This document shows positions 1 to 7,726 of a DNA stretch of 25,014 bases, piece after piece. The notes under the pieces are model-generated. The model ran no database searches, was not told the DNA's origin, and worked only from the letters and a program-made list of their open reading frames with translations. How positions within the stretch are numbered: position 1 is the first letter of the stretch; each line of letters begins with the position of its first letter. The stretch is taken from contig CAYXNY010000007.1 of NCBI GenBank assembly GCA_964467175.1, positions 1 through 25,014 on the forward strand, read 5' to 3'. This stretch comes from JAWAFD01 sp964467175 (GTDB lineage Archaea > Micrarchaeota > Micrarchaeia > Anstonellales > J096). Both the position numbers and the translations under genes were made by a program.

Positions 1-100
1 TTACGAGAGCAAGCTCAACCTCAGCCCATTTTTTTATCCTGTTTTCATCGCTGAAAATATCCGCCATCTCGGTTCTATAACGGGTTTCTATAACGCTCAT
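1..100 (-). CDS. purB: Adenylosuccinate lyase, N-terminal fragment (runs off left edge)
   Basis: Only the first 33 codons lie in the window, starting at ATG (98-100) and leaving at base 1. The peptide begins MSVIETRYRTEM and continues with ADIFSDENRIKKWAEVE. The Y-R-x-x-M-x-x-I-F-S-D-E-x-R...W-x-x-V-E pattern is the N-terminal signature of archaeal and bacterial PurB. The enzyme cleaves SAICAR and adenylosuccinate to release fumarate in purine synthesis. A TATA-like stretch (124-133) is centred about 27 bp upstream of the ATG, which supports this start and a leaderless mRNA. The call rests on a short peptide; another member of the fumarase/aspartase superfamily is possible but fits less well. 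Confidence 0.75.
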   Translation of the reverse strand, partial: MSVIETRYRTEMADIFSDENRIKKWAEVELALV

Positions 101-138
101 AATACAGGATTGAAAGAGATTGTTTTTAAAAATATGTT

Positions 139-2571
139 TTAGGGTCTTTTCCTTCCATAGAACCAGTACAGCAGCCCAAGTGCTATCAGAACGCCGGCAA
201 TAAAAATCCAGAGCACGCCTCCTTGGTCTTCCTGCGGTTTTTCTTCTTTAGGAGTTTCCTGCGCTTCTTGTTCTGGAGCAGATGGCTTTTCCCTTTCAGC
301 TGGATAGGGCGGGGTGATGTTTTCTTTTGAGACGTTTTCGATTCCTCCGGCTTCCGGAACCACTTCTTCCGCCTCAGGCTGTTCGGCAGGTGGACCGGGT
401 TGCTCCTCGGGCTTTTCTTCAGTTACATTTTCTTCAGAAGGCGGGGGGCAAAGTTCAATCTCAAAAATATGCTCGGCGCTTTCGTACCCGTCCTTGCTTG
501 CCAGAATCCTGTACCTCCCTTCTTTGGTAATGTTAAATTCTGCAGTCCCCTGCGAATTTGTATAGATGATTCCTTCGGTGCTGTAGCCGCCGGGGGTATA
601 CTGAAGCACAACCCTGACATTTGAAATCGGAGAACTGCCTTCTTTTGCGTAAACTTTCAGCACGTTATCTGGGCAGATGAGCGTCCATTCTATTTTCATT
701 TCCTCCTCCCCGCCGCCTCCTCTTTCTCTGTGTTCAGTTCTGTTACCGACTGCGTAGCTCGAAAGGCCCGTGACATTTATTGTGTATGTGCCGGTTCCAG
801 CATCATAGCTTATTCCTGTGCATCTGCTTGGGCCGCACAACATTCCGTTCGCAATGATTGAGTTATAGTTGGACAGGTACCCCCGATGATAGTAAACATT
901 CAGGCCGGCCGGCATGTTCTTTATTACTATTGTTGCGTTTGCATTTTCCAGCATCGGCATCGCATTCGTATTTACTGCAACAAAACCATTCCCAAGCGTA
1001 TATTCGCTTCCGTAAATAGTTAAATCCGCAAGGCCTGCGAAATCAACGTCCCTTAAATAAAATTCAGAACCCGTCCCTACAAAACCAATCAGCGGATAGC
1101 TTCCCAAGAGGTTTGAAAATGTTATGTTGGAATTCCTTGAAAGCCTGAACCTCGGAGTTCCGGAAAAAAATAGATTGTTGTCTTTAAAATTAATGTGCGA
1201 ATTGTAGAGGTCCAGGAAGCATCCTTGGTCAAGCAGGAAGGTTATGTCTGTTGCGTCGCCCATTGCACCATCAACCATCCACTCCGCATTTGTTCCATTG
1301 CAGCCAATAACCGTAGGGCCCAATAACGGAAGCGACGGGGGGTATTTTGTAAAATTGTTTATCATCGTTCCTGAGAGCACTACATCCTGGATGACTTGTG
1401 CGTTGAGCAGTTCGCAGCTCATTTGGCTTGACCCTTCGACGTATGAGTTTTGAATGTTGCATACATATATCCGGCTTGCGTTTATAACTGAGTTATGCAC
1501 CCCTGTTTCCGCAGCAGCATCGCAGTCAACGGTCGACCAGTAAAATTCAGAATCGCTTATATTGCAGTCCGCCACTGCCGAACCAAAAACAAGAGAGTCC
1601 TTGATGTATGAGCCGCTCACCCCTCCCTCCGCTTCAACGACTGTATCTTCGATTGTTGAGTTATCAGAAGCCCAAGGAGGAGGGACCGTTCCTATCAATG
1701 TGACTGTGCTCGTATAATAATTGCTGTATTCCATCCTTGTCTCGTAGCTTATGTTTATAGTTTTTATCTCAACAACTCCCGGCGAATCTGAGCCGATCTG
1801 CGCTTCGAGCAGAAAGTCCCGAGGGTCTGTTCCGTTTATGACAATAACCTGCGTTACATAGCTTACATCGTGCCAATCATAGTCTAAACCGTTGAAGGTG
1901 GCGATTTGGTAAACCGTAACATTGTAGGTTCCTGTTGAGCTATACGCCGGGCAGGTGAAGAAAAGGATCGATGGGCTACCGTAAACAGTTTCCCTCATGA
2001 CCGGCGTTCCAACAAAAATTCTGTTTGCATCCCCGTCAAAGCATGTGTAATTAACTCCGTATATGTTTTCGCTGTCGTTCCACAGCGCAAGGTCAACATC
2101 CACTCCTGTCTGCTGTATTAAGGGGTAGCGCTGGACGAATTTTGTCGCATTCTGCCTCTCTCCGCCCTCCAGCGGAATTGCCTCAACATTGAGGAGGGAA
2201 TCGAGCAGACCCCAATCAGTAACGTTTGTGCAGTTCGTCAAGTTTCCGGGATGGAGCGTTGTTCCTTTCCCAAACTGCGGGTAGTAGATTGTTATGTTTT
2301 CAGGATAGGAGCCGGTGTCATTATGGCCGCACATTTCAAACAAAACAACATAAACAATCTGCCTCGGCGCGCTGTTGTAGTACATATAGGTGTAGCGGGA
2401 CATATTGAAAAAAAGCGTATGGTTGCCGGGCGCTGCATAGGTGAGGTTTGTAGAAGTCGAACCATTATGGAGCGCGTATATTTCCAGCCAATGAGGGATT
2501 TCCACACATCCATGCAGAAAGAGCAGGAGAAAAAGCAAAATTGACAGAAGCAAAATATTCCTGTTTTCCAT
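139..2571 (-). CDS. Large surface lipoprotein-like protein with beta-helix-like region and C-terminal membrane anchor
   Basis: 810 residues. The N-terminus is a hydrophobic signal segment ending in a lipobox-like LHGC (Cys22). Many N-x-S/T sequons follow, as expected for an exported, N-glycosylated protein. Roughly residues 300-560 hold short irregular repeats rich in N, S, V and I (N-S-x-I, C-N-I-x-x-S) that resemble a right-handed parallel beta-helix. Around residues 640-715 lies a beta-sandwich-like module (VRVVLQY...GYSTEG...YTNSQGTAEF) of the carboxypeptidase-regulatory/PEGA type. A Pro/Glu-rich linker of about 65 residues then leads to one membrane helix (about 785-806) and a basic tail GRKRP. 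Having both a lipobox and a C-terminal helix is odd. TATA at 2591-2602 is centred 26 bp upstream of the ATG. Function is not recognisable; adhesion or envelope structure is a guess. Confidence 0.72.
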   Translation of the reverse strand: MENRNILLLSILLFLLLFLHGCVEIPHWLEIYALHNGSTSTNLTYAAPGNHTLFFNMSRYTYMYYNSAPRQIVYVVLFEMCGHNDTGSYPENITIYYPQFGKGTTLHPGNLTNCTNVTDWGLLDSLLNVEAIPLEGGERQNATKFVQRYPLIQQTGVDVDLALWNDSENIYGVNYTCFDGDANRIFVGTPVMRETVYGSPSILFFTCPAYSSTGTYNVTVYQIATFNGLDYDWHDVSYVTQVIVINGTDPRDFLLEAQIGSDSPGVVEIKTINISYETRMEYSNYYTSTVTLIGTVPPPWASDNSTIEDTVVEAEGGVSGSYIKDSLVFGSAVADCNISDSEFYWSTVDCDAAAETGVHNSVINASRIYVCNIQNSYVEGSSQMSCELLNAQVIQDVVLSGTMINNFTKYPPSLPLLGPTVIGCNGTNAEWMVDGAMGDATDITFLLDQGCFLDLYNSHINFKDNNLFFSGTPRFRLSRNSNITFSNLLGSYPLIGFVGTGSEFYLRDVDFAGLADLTIYGSEYTLGNGFVAVNTNAMPMLENANATIVIKNMPAGLNVYYHRGYLSNYNSIIANGMLCGPSRCTGISYDAGTGTYTINVTGLSSYAVGNRTEHRERGGGGEEEMKIEWTLICPDNVLKVYAKEGSSPISNVRVVLQYTPGGYSTEGIIYTNSQGTAEFNITKEGRYRILASKDGYESAEHIFEIELCPPPSEENVTEEKPEEQPGPPAEQPEAEEVVPEAGGIENVSKENITPPYPAEREKPSAPEQEAQETPKEEKPQEDQGGVLWIFIAGVLIALGLLYWFYGRKRP

Positions 2572-2607
2572 GAAGAGTATGAGAACATTTGGTTTTTAAA
2601 TCTTAAC

Positions 2608-4977
2608 TTACCCCAAAAGCGCCGAAAGCACTTTCAGAAGCTGGGGTCTTCCGGCTACTGCTTTTGCAACAGGACCGGCAAAATTTCCCTTCATAACTTG
2701 GTTGAGGTCAGAATCTGCTATTGTGGAAATTATGTGGCTCAGGTCATCATCGTTTAGTTTTTCAAGAACTTTTCTGAGCAGTAATCTCTTTGCCATTTTT
2801 TTCCCGGCTGTTTCCCTCCACGGCTTTTCGTAATGTTTGTAGAGAAAATCGCCTGTTAAATTCTTTTCGTAAAAAGCCCTTAATGCTGCGTTTCCTGCAA
2901 GAGCAGCTGCCTCCATCGCAAGCGCGATCCCTCCTCCATGGATTGGGTCAACCTGCTTCGCGGCGGTGCCAACAACCATGAAATTGTCTTTCACAAAAGA
3001 GTCCATGGGCGCGCCGACGCTTATCACCCCGCCGAAATCGTTGTATATGCTCGCCTCCCTCAACTCGCTGTGCTCGTCTATGAATCTGTCTAGGAAGGTT
3101 TTTGGGGTTGCGCCGTCCAGCCCTCCGCGCTTTTTTCCGGTGAGAAGATGCGCGCCTATTCCGATCCCAACATTCGCTTTCTTATCTGCCTTCGGGAAGA
3201 TCCAACAGTTGTGAACCGCAAAAAACGGGCAGAACGAACCTTCGGATTGTATATCGTATACTTTCCCTCTGTAATACTCTACCTCCAACTTCCTAATCCC
3301 AAGAAGAATGTAATTATCCATTAGAAAAAATCCCCTGTTCCCGCACCTATTACTAACTTTGTATTCTTTGAAAATATCCTTGAGTTTAAGAAGTTGCTTT
3401 CCTCTTATCCTGACTTCGTACGCATTCTTCTTCCTGTTTTTTTTGATCGCGCCGATTACTTCCATGCTCGCGAGAAGCATCCATATGTCAAAAATAAGAG
3501 ATTTTGAAATTGAAACATAAGAGACAACATCTTTTCCATCGTTCGATTTCCACTTTGACCCATCCCCTTTCATAAGCCCTCTGAGGAGCGCTAGTTTTAG
3601 GGAGGGATCCAACCCATGTACAAAAGAAGGAAGTCTCTTGTTTTCGCATCCTTCTCCAAACAATGCTTTGAATAATTTTCTCAGAATTAGAGAAGTAAAT
3701 TGCACCTGATAGTATTTTTTGCCTGAGCGGTCCGGGTATTCTTGCTCAAAAATGTATGGTTTTAACCCGAATATGTTTACGCCTATCTCGGTTATTCTCT
3801 TCACGATTTCCGGGTCGCTATTACTTATTATCACTGCGCCTTTGCTCACGTTTCCTTCAGATACAAAATACCCAAAGAATTCCATTAGTTCAGGCGTTAG
3901 GGGGAGCCGGTCCTTTATCCTATGGTTCAGCTTGTACTTGAACTCCGCCCCAAACTGGTTTTTTCCTTTTGGATAAAGGTATCCGTTTTCTTTTATGTAT
4001 CCCTCCTTAACATATCTGCTTACTTGGATATATTTTATACTCTCTTCCTTTGGAACAGGAAAAACTAGATAGTCTCCATCCCTGTGGCTCCCTCGTGTGC
4101 TTCTCTTGATTTCACCGGCTTTTTTCCAATGGAACCCGTTTTTTTTGTTCCATATATAAACCAGATGGTCTTCTGTTAGACCGGCGGTGTGGTTAAGCAT
4201 AAAAGGCGTTATCCTAACTATTTTACCTTCATACTCTCGTTCAGAAGTTGCGGCAACAGGCACCCATCCTTTCAGTGTTAATACTTCCTCTCCAACCCTA
4301 ACAGTATTTATCGGCTTAACTGTATTTTTTGCAATTATCTCTGTATCCGGAGTGAGGCAGTACCCGCGAGGTGCCACATTATTTCCGAAATAAAGCTCGA
4401 TCAAATTTTCATGATTGTACGGTGCCATTTCATACTCATAGCAGGTGTCAACATCATAAAGAGAATGCACGGCATTGAAGCCAAATTTTCTTGCGATATG
4501 CGCCTCCATCCCTTCAGCGGATACAACAAGCTTTGCTTTTACTTCGTACGGCTCATCCGCTCCATGCTGAAGTTTTACCACAAAGCCATCCTCAACCTTT
4601 TTGATATCTACGGCGCGCGTATAAACCTTTATTCTAGCGCCTTTTTTCGTGGCCAGCTCAGCAAGCCATTGGTCAAAAGCTTTTCTTTCAAGCACCCATC
4701 CTTTCGTCTCCTCATCCTTCCATACAATCTTTTCTCCTCTCGGGCCTACAACCTTCGCGCCAACAATTTCTGTTGAGATCACATGTTTTGGGAGTTCAAG
4801 CCCCTGGGCAATGACCTCTCTGGCGCCGAGCCCTTCTCCGCATCTTACCGGCACCCCAACCTGCTTTCTTTTATCAACAACCAGGACGTCTCTTTCTTCT
4901 GCGACAACCCTCGCGAATGTTGAGCCGGCTGGGCCGGAACCTATAACAAGAATATCGTGCTCTTCCATAATAATCAC
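2608..4977 (-). CDS. Geranylgeranyl reductase family FAD protein, interrupted by an intein
   Basis: 789 residues, of which 207-590 are an intein, leaving about 405 residues as is usual for the family. The family reduces geranylgeranyl double bonds of archaeal lipids and quinone side chains. Visible features are the FAD-binding GSGPAG (13-18), the VPVRCGEGLG loop (42-51), and the substrate motif Y-x-W-x-F-P...V-G-x-G split by the intein (Y206, then C591-W592-I593-F594-P595...VGIG). The late flavin motif, normally V-G-D-A-A, reads VGTAAKQ with Thr671 for Asp, followed by P-x-H-GGG. The upstream ATG is kept because it overlaps the TGA of the ferredoxin gene. The in-frame ATG at 4966-4968 is equally plausible and has GTGAT seven bases upstream. 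Coupling to a ferredoxin matches Methanosarcina, where ferredoxin is needed for geranylgeranyl reductase activity. Confidence 0.9.
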   Translation of the reverse strand: MIIMEEHDILVIGSGPAGSTFARVVAEERDVLVVDKRKQVGVPVRCGEGLGAREVIAQGLELPKHVISTEIVGAKVVGPRGEKIVWKDEETKGWVLERKAFDQWLAELATKKGARIKVYTRAVDIKKVEDGFVVKLQHGADEPYEVKAKLVVSAEGMEAHIARKFGFNAVHSLYDVDTCYEYEMAPYNHENLIELYFGNNVAPRGYCLTPDTEIIAKNTVKPINTVRVGEEVLTLKGWVPVAATSEREYEGKIVRITPFMLNHTAGLTEDHLVYIWNKKNGFHWKKAGEIKRSTRGSHRDGDYLVFPVPKEESIKYIQVSRYVKEGYIKENGYLYPKGKNQFGAEFKYKLNHRIKDRLPLTPELMEFFGYFVSEGNVSKGAVIISNSDPEIVKRITEIGVNIFGLKPYIFEQEYPDRSGKKYYQVQFTSLILRKLFKALFGEGCENKRLPSFVHGLDPSLKLALLRGLMKGDGSKWKSNDGKDVVSYVSISKSLIFDIWMLLASMEVIGAIKKNRKKNAYEVRIRGKQLLKLKDIFKEYKVSNRCGNRGFFLMDNYILLGIRKLEVEYYRGKVYDIQSEGSFCPFFAVHNCWIFPKADKKANVGIGIGAHLLTGKKRGGLDGATPKTFLDRFIDEHSELREASIYNDFGGVISVGAPMDSFVKDNFMVVGTAAKQVDPIHGGGIALAMEAAALAGNAALRAFYEKNLTGDFLYKHYEKPWRETAGKKMAKRLLLRKVLEKLNDDDLSHIISTIADSDLNQVMKGNFAGPVAKAVAGRPQLLKVLSALLG
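3208..4359 (-). other. Intein with LAGLIDADG (DOD) homing endonuclease, inserted in geranylgeranyl reductase
   Basis: Residues 207-590 of the host protein (384 aa), class 1. It starts with Cys1 (CLTPDTEI, block A) and carries block B GLTEDHLVYI with the TxxH pair (host numbering Thr268, His271). It ends in VHN (His589-Asn590) followed by +1 Cys591. The endonuclease domain has both LAGLIDADG helices with acidic residues present: FFGYFVSEG (Glu374) and LRGLMKGDG (Asp472), so splicing and cleavage both look intact. It sits inside the conserved Y-x-W-x-F-P substrate motif. Boundaries were checked codon by codon: TGC at 4357-4359 for Cys1 and AAC at 3208-3210 for the last Asn. Confidence 0.95.
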
Positions 4978-5249
4978 TTTTTCTTTTTAGCTTTTTTTGT
5001 TTTCTTATTTCTCTTCTTAGTTTTCATTTTTGATTTTTTTATTTTTTTAGCTTCAGTTAAAGCTTGTTTGCTTTCTTTGACGAGCGAGATAACATTTGCC
5101 GGGCATGCTTTTACACATATTCCGCAGCTTATACATTTCTCTGGATAGTGCTCTATTCTTGTGCCTACAAGTTCTAGCGCGCTTTTTGGGCAGACAGCAG
5201 CGCATCCGGCACAAAGGATACATCCTTCATAGTTTATTTTAACAGCCAT
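4974..5249 (-). CDS. 2[4Fe-4S] ferredoxin with lysine-rich tail
   Basis: 91 residues with two complete C-x2-C-x2-C-x3-C-P motifs (Cys10/13/16/20 and Cys39/42/45/49), the classic low-potential bacterial-type ferredoxin fold. Residues 1-60 are the ferredoxin. The last ~25 residues are nearly all Lys with Arg, Thr and Ala, an unusual basic extension. The stop codon overlaps the ATG of the geranylgeranyl reductase gene (ATGA), so the two should be translated together. The ferredoxin is the likely electron donor to that reductase, as shown for the Methanosarcina acetivorans pair. TATA-like TTTTAAAA (about 5272-5280) lies 26 bp upstream of the start, so the mRNA is probably leaderless. The function as an electron carrier is secure; the partner is inferred from position. 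Confidence 0.92.
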   Translation of the reverse strand: MAVKINYEGCILCAGCAAVCPKSALELVGTRIEHYPEKCISCGICVKACPANVISLVKESKQALTEAKKIKKSKMKTKKRNKKTKKAKKKK

Positions 5250-5302
5250 GGAGGAGGAATAGCACCAAAATGTTTTAAAATTATTGTAGTGGGCTGAAAA
5301 AA

Positions 5303-6271
5303 CTACTGCAGGAGATAATTAAACAAATATCCTATTAGAATGAATGAAATGGCAAGTATCCCTACTAGGATTGCGAGAAGTTTTGGTTTAACAACCTTTC
5401 TGAGTATGAGGAGCTGAGGGAATGAAAGCGCGGTTATGGACATCATGAGAACCAGCGCAGTACCAACAGCCATCCCCTTAGCCATCAGGGCCTGTATTAT
5501 TGGTATGGTGCCGGCTGCATTTGAGTAAAGGGGGATCCCTATTAAAACTGCGACGGGAACGGCAAACGGGTTTTGCGGTCCTGCGTATTCCAAGAAAAAG
5601 TCCTGCGGTACGTAGCCATGTATAAAAGCACCGATCCCAATACCGGCAACTATGTAAAGCCAAACCTGTTTTATTATTTCCTTGCTTTCTTCAAACGCGA
5701 GCGACGCACGTTTACTGAGTGACAATACTTCTTTACCTGAATTTTCAGCAACCGTACTGATTTTTGAGGTAAGAACAAACTCTTCTATCTGGTCTTCAAG
5801 ATGCAGAAGCCCAAGAACAAACCCAACAACAACCGCAATTATAAAGCCGATGCCTATGTATAATGCTGTAATCTTCCAGCCTACCAATCCAAGGAGCATT
5901 ACGATCGCAACCTCATTTATCACTGGCGATGCGATGAGAAAGGAAAATGTTACCCCCAACGGAACCCCGGCGCGAATGAACCCCATGAAAAGCGGGATAA
6001 CTGAGCAGGTGCAGAAAGGAGTCGGTATCCCAAACAGGGCCGCAAGCACATTTCCCATTCCGTATTTTCTATGGGCAAGAAAATCCCTTATTCTCTCGGG
6101 CGTTACGTAGGTTCTTAAAATCCCTACAAAGAATGTTATAAAAAAGAGGAGAAGAAATATTTTCAATGTATCATAGATAAAAAAATCCAGTGCCTCGGCC
6201 AAAGGGTCTCCTCTGGACATGCCGATAAGCGAATAAACAACCCACGCGCCAAAATCTTCAAGCACTCCCAT
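5303..6271 (-). CDS. Permease of the DUF318/ArsP-like family
   Basis: 322 residues with about eight to ten hydrophobic segments. The family signature GIPTPFCTCSVIPL (residues 81-94, Cys87 and Cys89) is present, as is the second-half G-I-P-L-Y-S-N-A-A-G-T motif (245-255). These are features of the predicted permease family (Pfam DUF318) that includes ArsP, an exporter of trivalent organoarsenicals. It starts one base after the stop of the thioredoxin-like gene and is the last gene of an arsR-trx-permease operon. The Cys pair in the first half could bind a thiophilic substrate. The substrate is inferred from the ArsR and thioredoxin neighbours and is not proven; another soft metal or metalloid is possible. 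Confidence 0.85.
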   Translation of the reverse strand: MGVLEDFGAWVVYSLIGMSRGDPLAEALDFFIYDTLKIFLLLFFITFFVGILRTYVTPERIRDFLAHRKYGMGNVLAALFGIPTPFCTCSVIPLFMGFIRAGVPLGVTFSFLIASPVINEVAIVMLLGLVGWKITALYIGIGFIIAVVVGFVLGLLHLEDQIEEFVLTSKISTVAENSGKEVLSLSKRASLAFEESKEIIKQVWLYIVAGIGIGAFIHGYVPQDFFLEYAGPQNPFAVPVAVLIGIPLYSNAAGTIPIIQALMAKGMAVGTALVLMMSITALSFPQLLILRKVVKPKLLAILVGILAISFILIGYLFNYLLQ

Positions 6272-6272
6272 G

Positions 6273-6503
6273 CTAATCCAGCATCTTTACTATTTCATCA
6301 ACAGATGGGATTCTTCCCTGTGCCATAACCTTGCCATCAATGACAAGCGCGGGCGTGCCCATAACCCCGTACGCGAGAATCTCCTTAATGTCAGTTACCT
6401 TAATAACCTCTGCTCTCTTTCCAGCCTTTTCAACAGCCATTTTTACGTTGGCTTCTAGATTTTTGCATCTGAGACAACCGGTTCCCAAAATTTCTATTTT
6501 CAT
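6273..6503 (-). CDS. Small thioredoxin-like redox-active disulfide protein
   Basis: 76 residues starting MKIEILGTGC. The redox motif is C10-L-R-C13, and a cis-proline loop M-G-T-P-A-L follows around residue 50. This matches the short (75-80 aa) glutaredoxin/thioredoxin-like archaeal family exemplified by MTH895. An in-frame ATG 24 bases further upstream exists. The start at 6501-6503 is preferred because a GGTGAT Shine-Dalgarno site overlaps the stop of arsR just upstream. It lies between arsR and the permease, so it may reduce the substrate or deliver it to the permease (inference). Confidence 0.88.
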   Translation of the reverse strand: MKIEILGTGCLRCKNLEANVKMAVEKAGKRAEVIKVTDIKEILAYGVMGTPALVIDGKVMAQGRIPSVDEIVKMLD

Positions 6504-6507
6504 AACA

Positions 6508-6765
6508 TCACCATTTAGAAATATCATTCAGCACATTTGCTCCTAACGGCGAGAGCGAATACAATCTTTTCGCGCCTTTTTTTCGCACTTTTATAAGTTC
6601 GGTATCCAAAAGCACTTTTAAGTGCTGCGAAACTGCAGGCTGGCTTACTTTCACAAAAAAAAGCAGCTCACAAGCACAGACTTCTCTCCTTCGTATTCTT
6701 TCAAGCAACCTGAGCCTGGTCTTGTCGGCAACTGCTTTTATAATTTTAATAATTTTAGTTTTCAC
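6508..6765 (-). CDS. ArsR/SmtB-family winged-helix repressor
   Basis: 85 residues, start codon GTG (6763-6765). Helix-turn-helix: VSQPAVSQHLKVLLDTELI, then the wing KVRKKGAKRLYSLSPLG. The E-V-C-A-C-E-L motif (Cys30, Cys32) matches the E-x-C-x-C-D/E-L arsenic/antimony-sensing site of ArsR. The third E. coli cysteine is absent. The protein is expected to bind its own operator and release it when metalloid binds the CxC pair. It is the first gene of the operon with the thioredoxin and permease. Its TGA overlaps the ribosome-binding site of the next gene. Confidence 0.92.
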   Translation of the reverse strand: MKTKIIKIIKAVADKTRLRLLERIRRREVCACELLFFVKVSQPAVSQHLKVLLDTELIKVRKKGAKRLYSLSPLGANVLNDISKW

Positions 6766-6772
6766 GAATATT

Positions 6773-6797
6773 AGTTTAAACTTATATATTTAAAAAG
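6773..6797 (-). promoter_or_regulatory. arsR operon promoter with candidate ArsR operator
   Basis: A TATA-like TATATATTTAAAA-type stretch (6783-6796, read on plus) is centred about 25 bp upstream of the GTG. Between it and the start lies a perfect 10-bp palindrome AGTTTAAACT (6773-6782). A repressor bound there would block initiation. The palindrome is seen directly; its role as operator is inferred. Confidence 0.6.
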
Positions 6798-6829
6798 AGA
6801 TCGTTAATGCTTCCAGCAGGGCCTTTCCT

Positions 6830-7168
6830 TTAGCTTCGGAATGCCTTCATTATGTCCTTTTCTATCTCGGAGAGCGCCCTGAACTCCTGCTCCTTATCGC
6901 TCAGGAGCATTGTTATTTTCGCCCTTCTCAAAAACTCCTTCACTTCCTTCCTTTCCTTTTCCGAAAAGCCCTCGCCGTTTGCCTTGTTTATATTGTCCCT
7001 CAGAGAATAGGCCATTTCCAGAAAATTTTTGTCGTTCTGTTTGTTCAGCTCCTTGCTAGCGTCGTTTATTATCTTAAGAATTAGCGCGTGTTCGTCCACC
7101 CTAATCACAGATTTTTTCCTTGCCGTCGGCTTTTTCAACCTAACCTTACCCCCCTTCTTTTGCGGCAT
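6830..7168 (-). CDS. Small basic helical protein of unknown function
   Basis: 112 residues, not recognised. The first 22 residues are strongly basic (MPQKKGGKVRLKKPTARKK), resembling a nucleic-acid- or ribosome-binding tail. The rest is predicted helical and highly charged (SEKERKEVKEFLRRAK, EIEKDIMKAFRS), with no cysteines and no membrane segment. A TATA-like stretch at 7196-7209 and a GGTGG site just before the ATG support the start. It is divergent from the Lrp-like gene across 114 bp. The reading frame is long for its setting and has codon use like its neighbours, so it is probably real. Confidence 0.6.
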   Translation of the reverse strand: MPQKKGGKVRLKKPTARKKSVIRVDEHALILKIINDASKELNKQNDKNFLEMAYSLRDNINKANGEGFSEKERKEVKEFLRRAKITMLLSDKEQEFRALSEIEKDIMKAFRS

Positions 7169-7250
7169 AAAACCACCAGCAGTATATCAATGGGTTTATT
7201 TTTATATGTTTCGTAAAAAAATTATATCAGTTGGCATAAAAAAACAAAAG

Positions 7251-7261
7251 TATTTAAATAT
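7251..7261 (+). promoter_or_regulatory. TATA element of the Lrp-like gene
   Basis: TATTTAAATAT preceded by an A-rich BRE-like AAAAG is centred 27 bp upstream of the ATG at 7283. It implies a leaderless transcript and fixes that start. Confidence 0.6.
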
Positions 7262-7282
7262 TTTGTTCTACTGATTAGCAGC

Positions 7283-7726
7283 ATGGCAGAAGAAATTGAT
7301 GAAAAGAGCCTGTACATACTCAAAGTTCTGAGCAAGGATTCGCGGCTTTCGTGCAGAGAGATAGCAAGTTTGCTCAGGATGCATCCGGCAACTGTGATGA
7401 AAAAGATAAAAGAGATGGAGAGGGAGAAGGTAATAAAAAAATACACGATAAATGTAGATTACGAAAAACTAGGCTATATGATGGCTGCTTTTGTTTTTAT
7501 TCAATATGAATCCGGGAAATATCCAATTGAAGAGCTATCAAAAATAAGAGGGGTTGTTTCTGCCTACGAGATAACTGGCGAGTATGATGCCATATGCATG
7601 ATTATTGCGAAGAATAGAAGCGAGCTTAAGAACATCATACATGAGATAGCATCAAGCACGAACGTAAAAAGAACGAACACCGCAGTGGTATTAAAAACCG
7701 TAAAAGAGCCGACTGGCATTTTTTAG
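7283..7726 (+). CDS. Lrp/AsnC-family transcriptional regulator
   Basis: 147 residues, normal family length. N-terminal winged helix-turn-helix (about residues 5-55: ILKVLSKDSRLSCREIASLL...ATVMKKIKEMEREKVI). C-terminal RAM ligand-binding and oligomerisation domain (about 65-140) with the family G-x-Y-D pattern in ITGEYDAICMII. It is expected to form dimers or octamers and to respond to an amino acid or related metabolite. The target is unknown; Lrp proteins usually regulate their own promoter. Its stop codon overlaps that of the convergent srp54 gene by four bases (TTAG). Confidence 0.92.
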   Translation: MAEEIDEKSLYILKVLSKDSRLSCREIASLLRMHPATVMKKIKEMEREKVIKKYTINVDYEKLGYMMAAFVFIQYESGKYPIEELSKIRGVVSAYEITGEYDAICMIIAKNRSELKNIIHEIASSTNVKRTNTAVVLKTVKEPTGIF

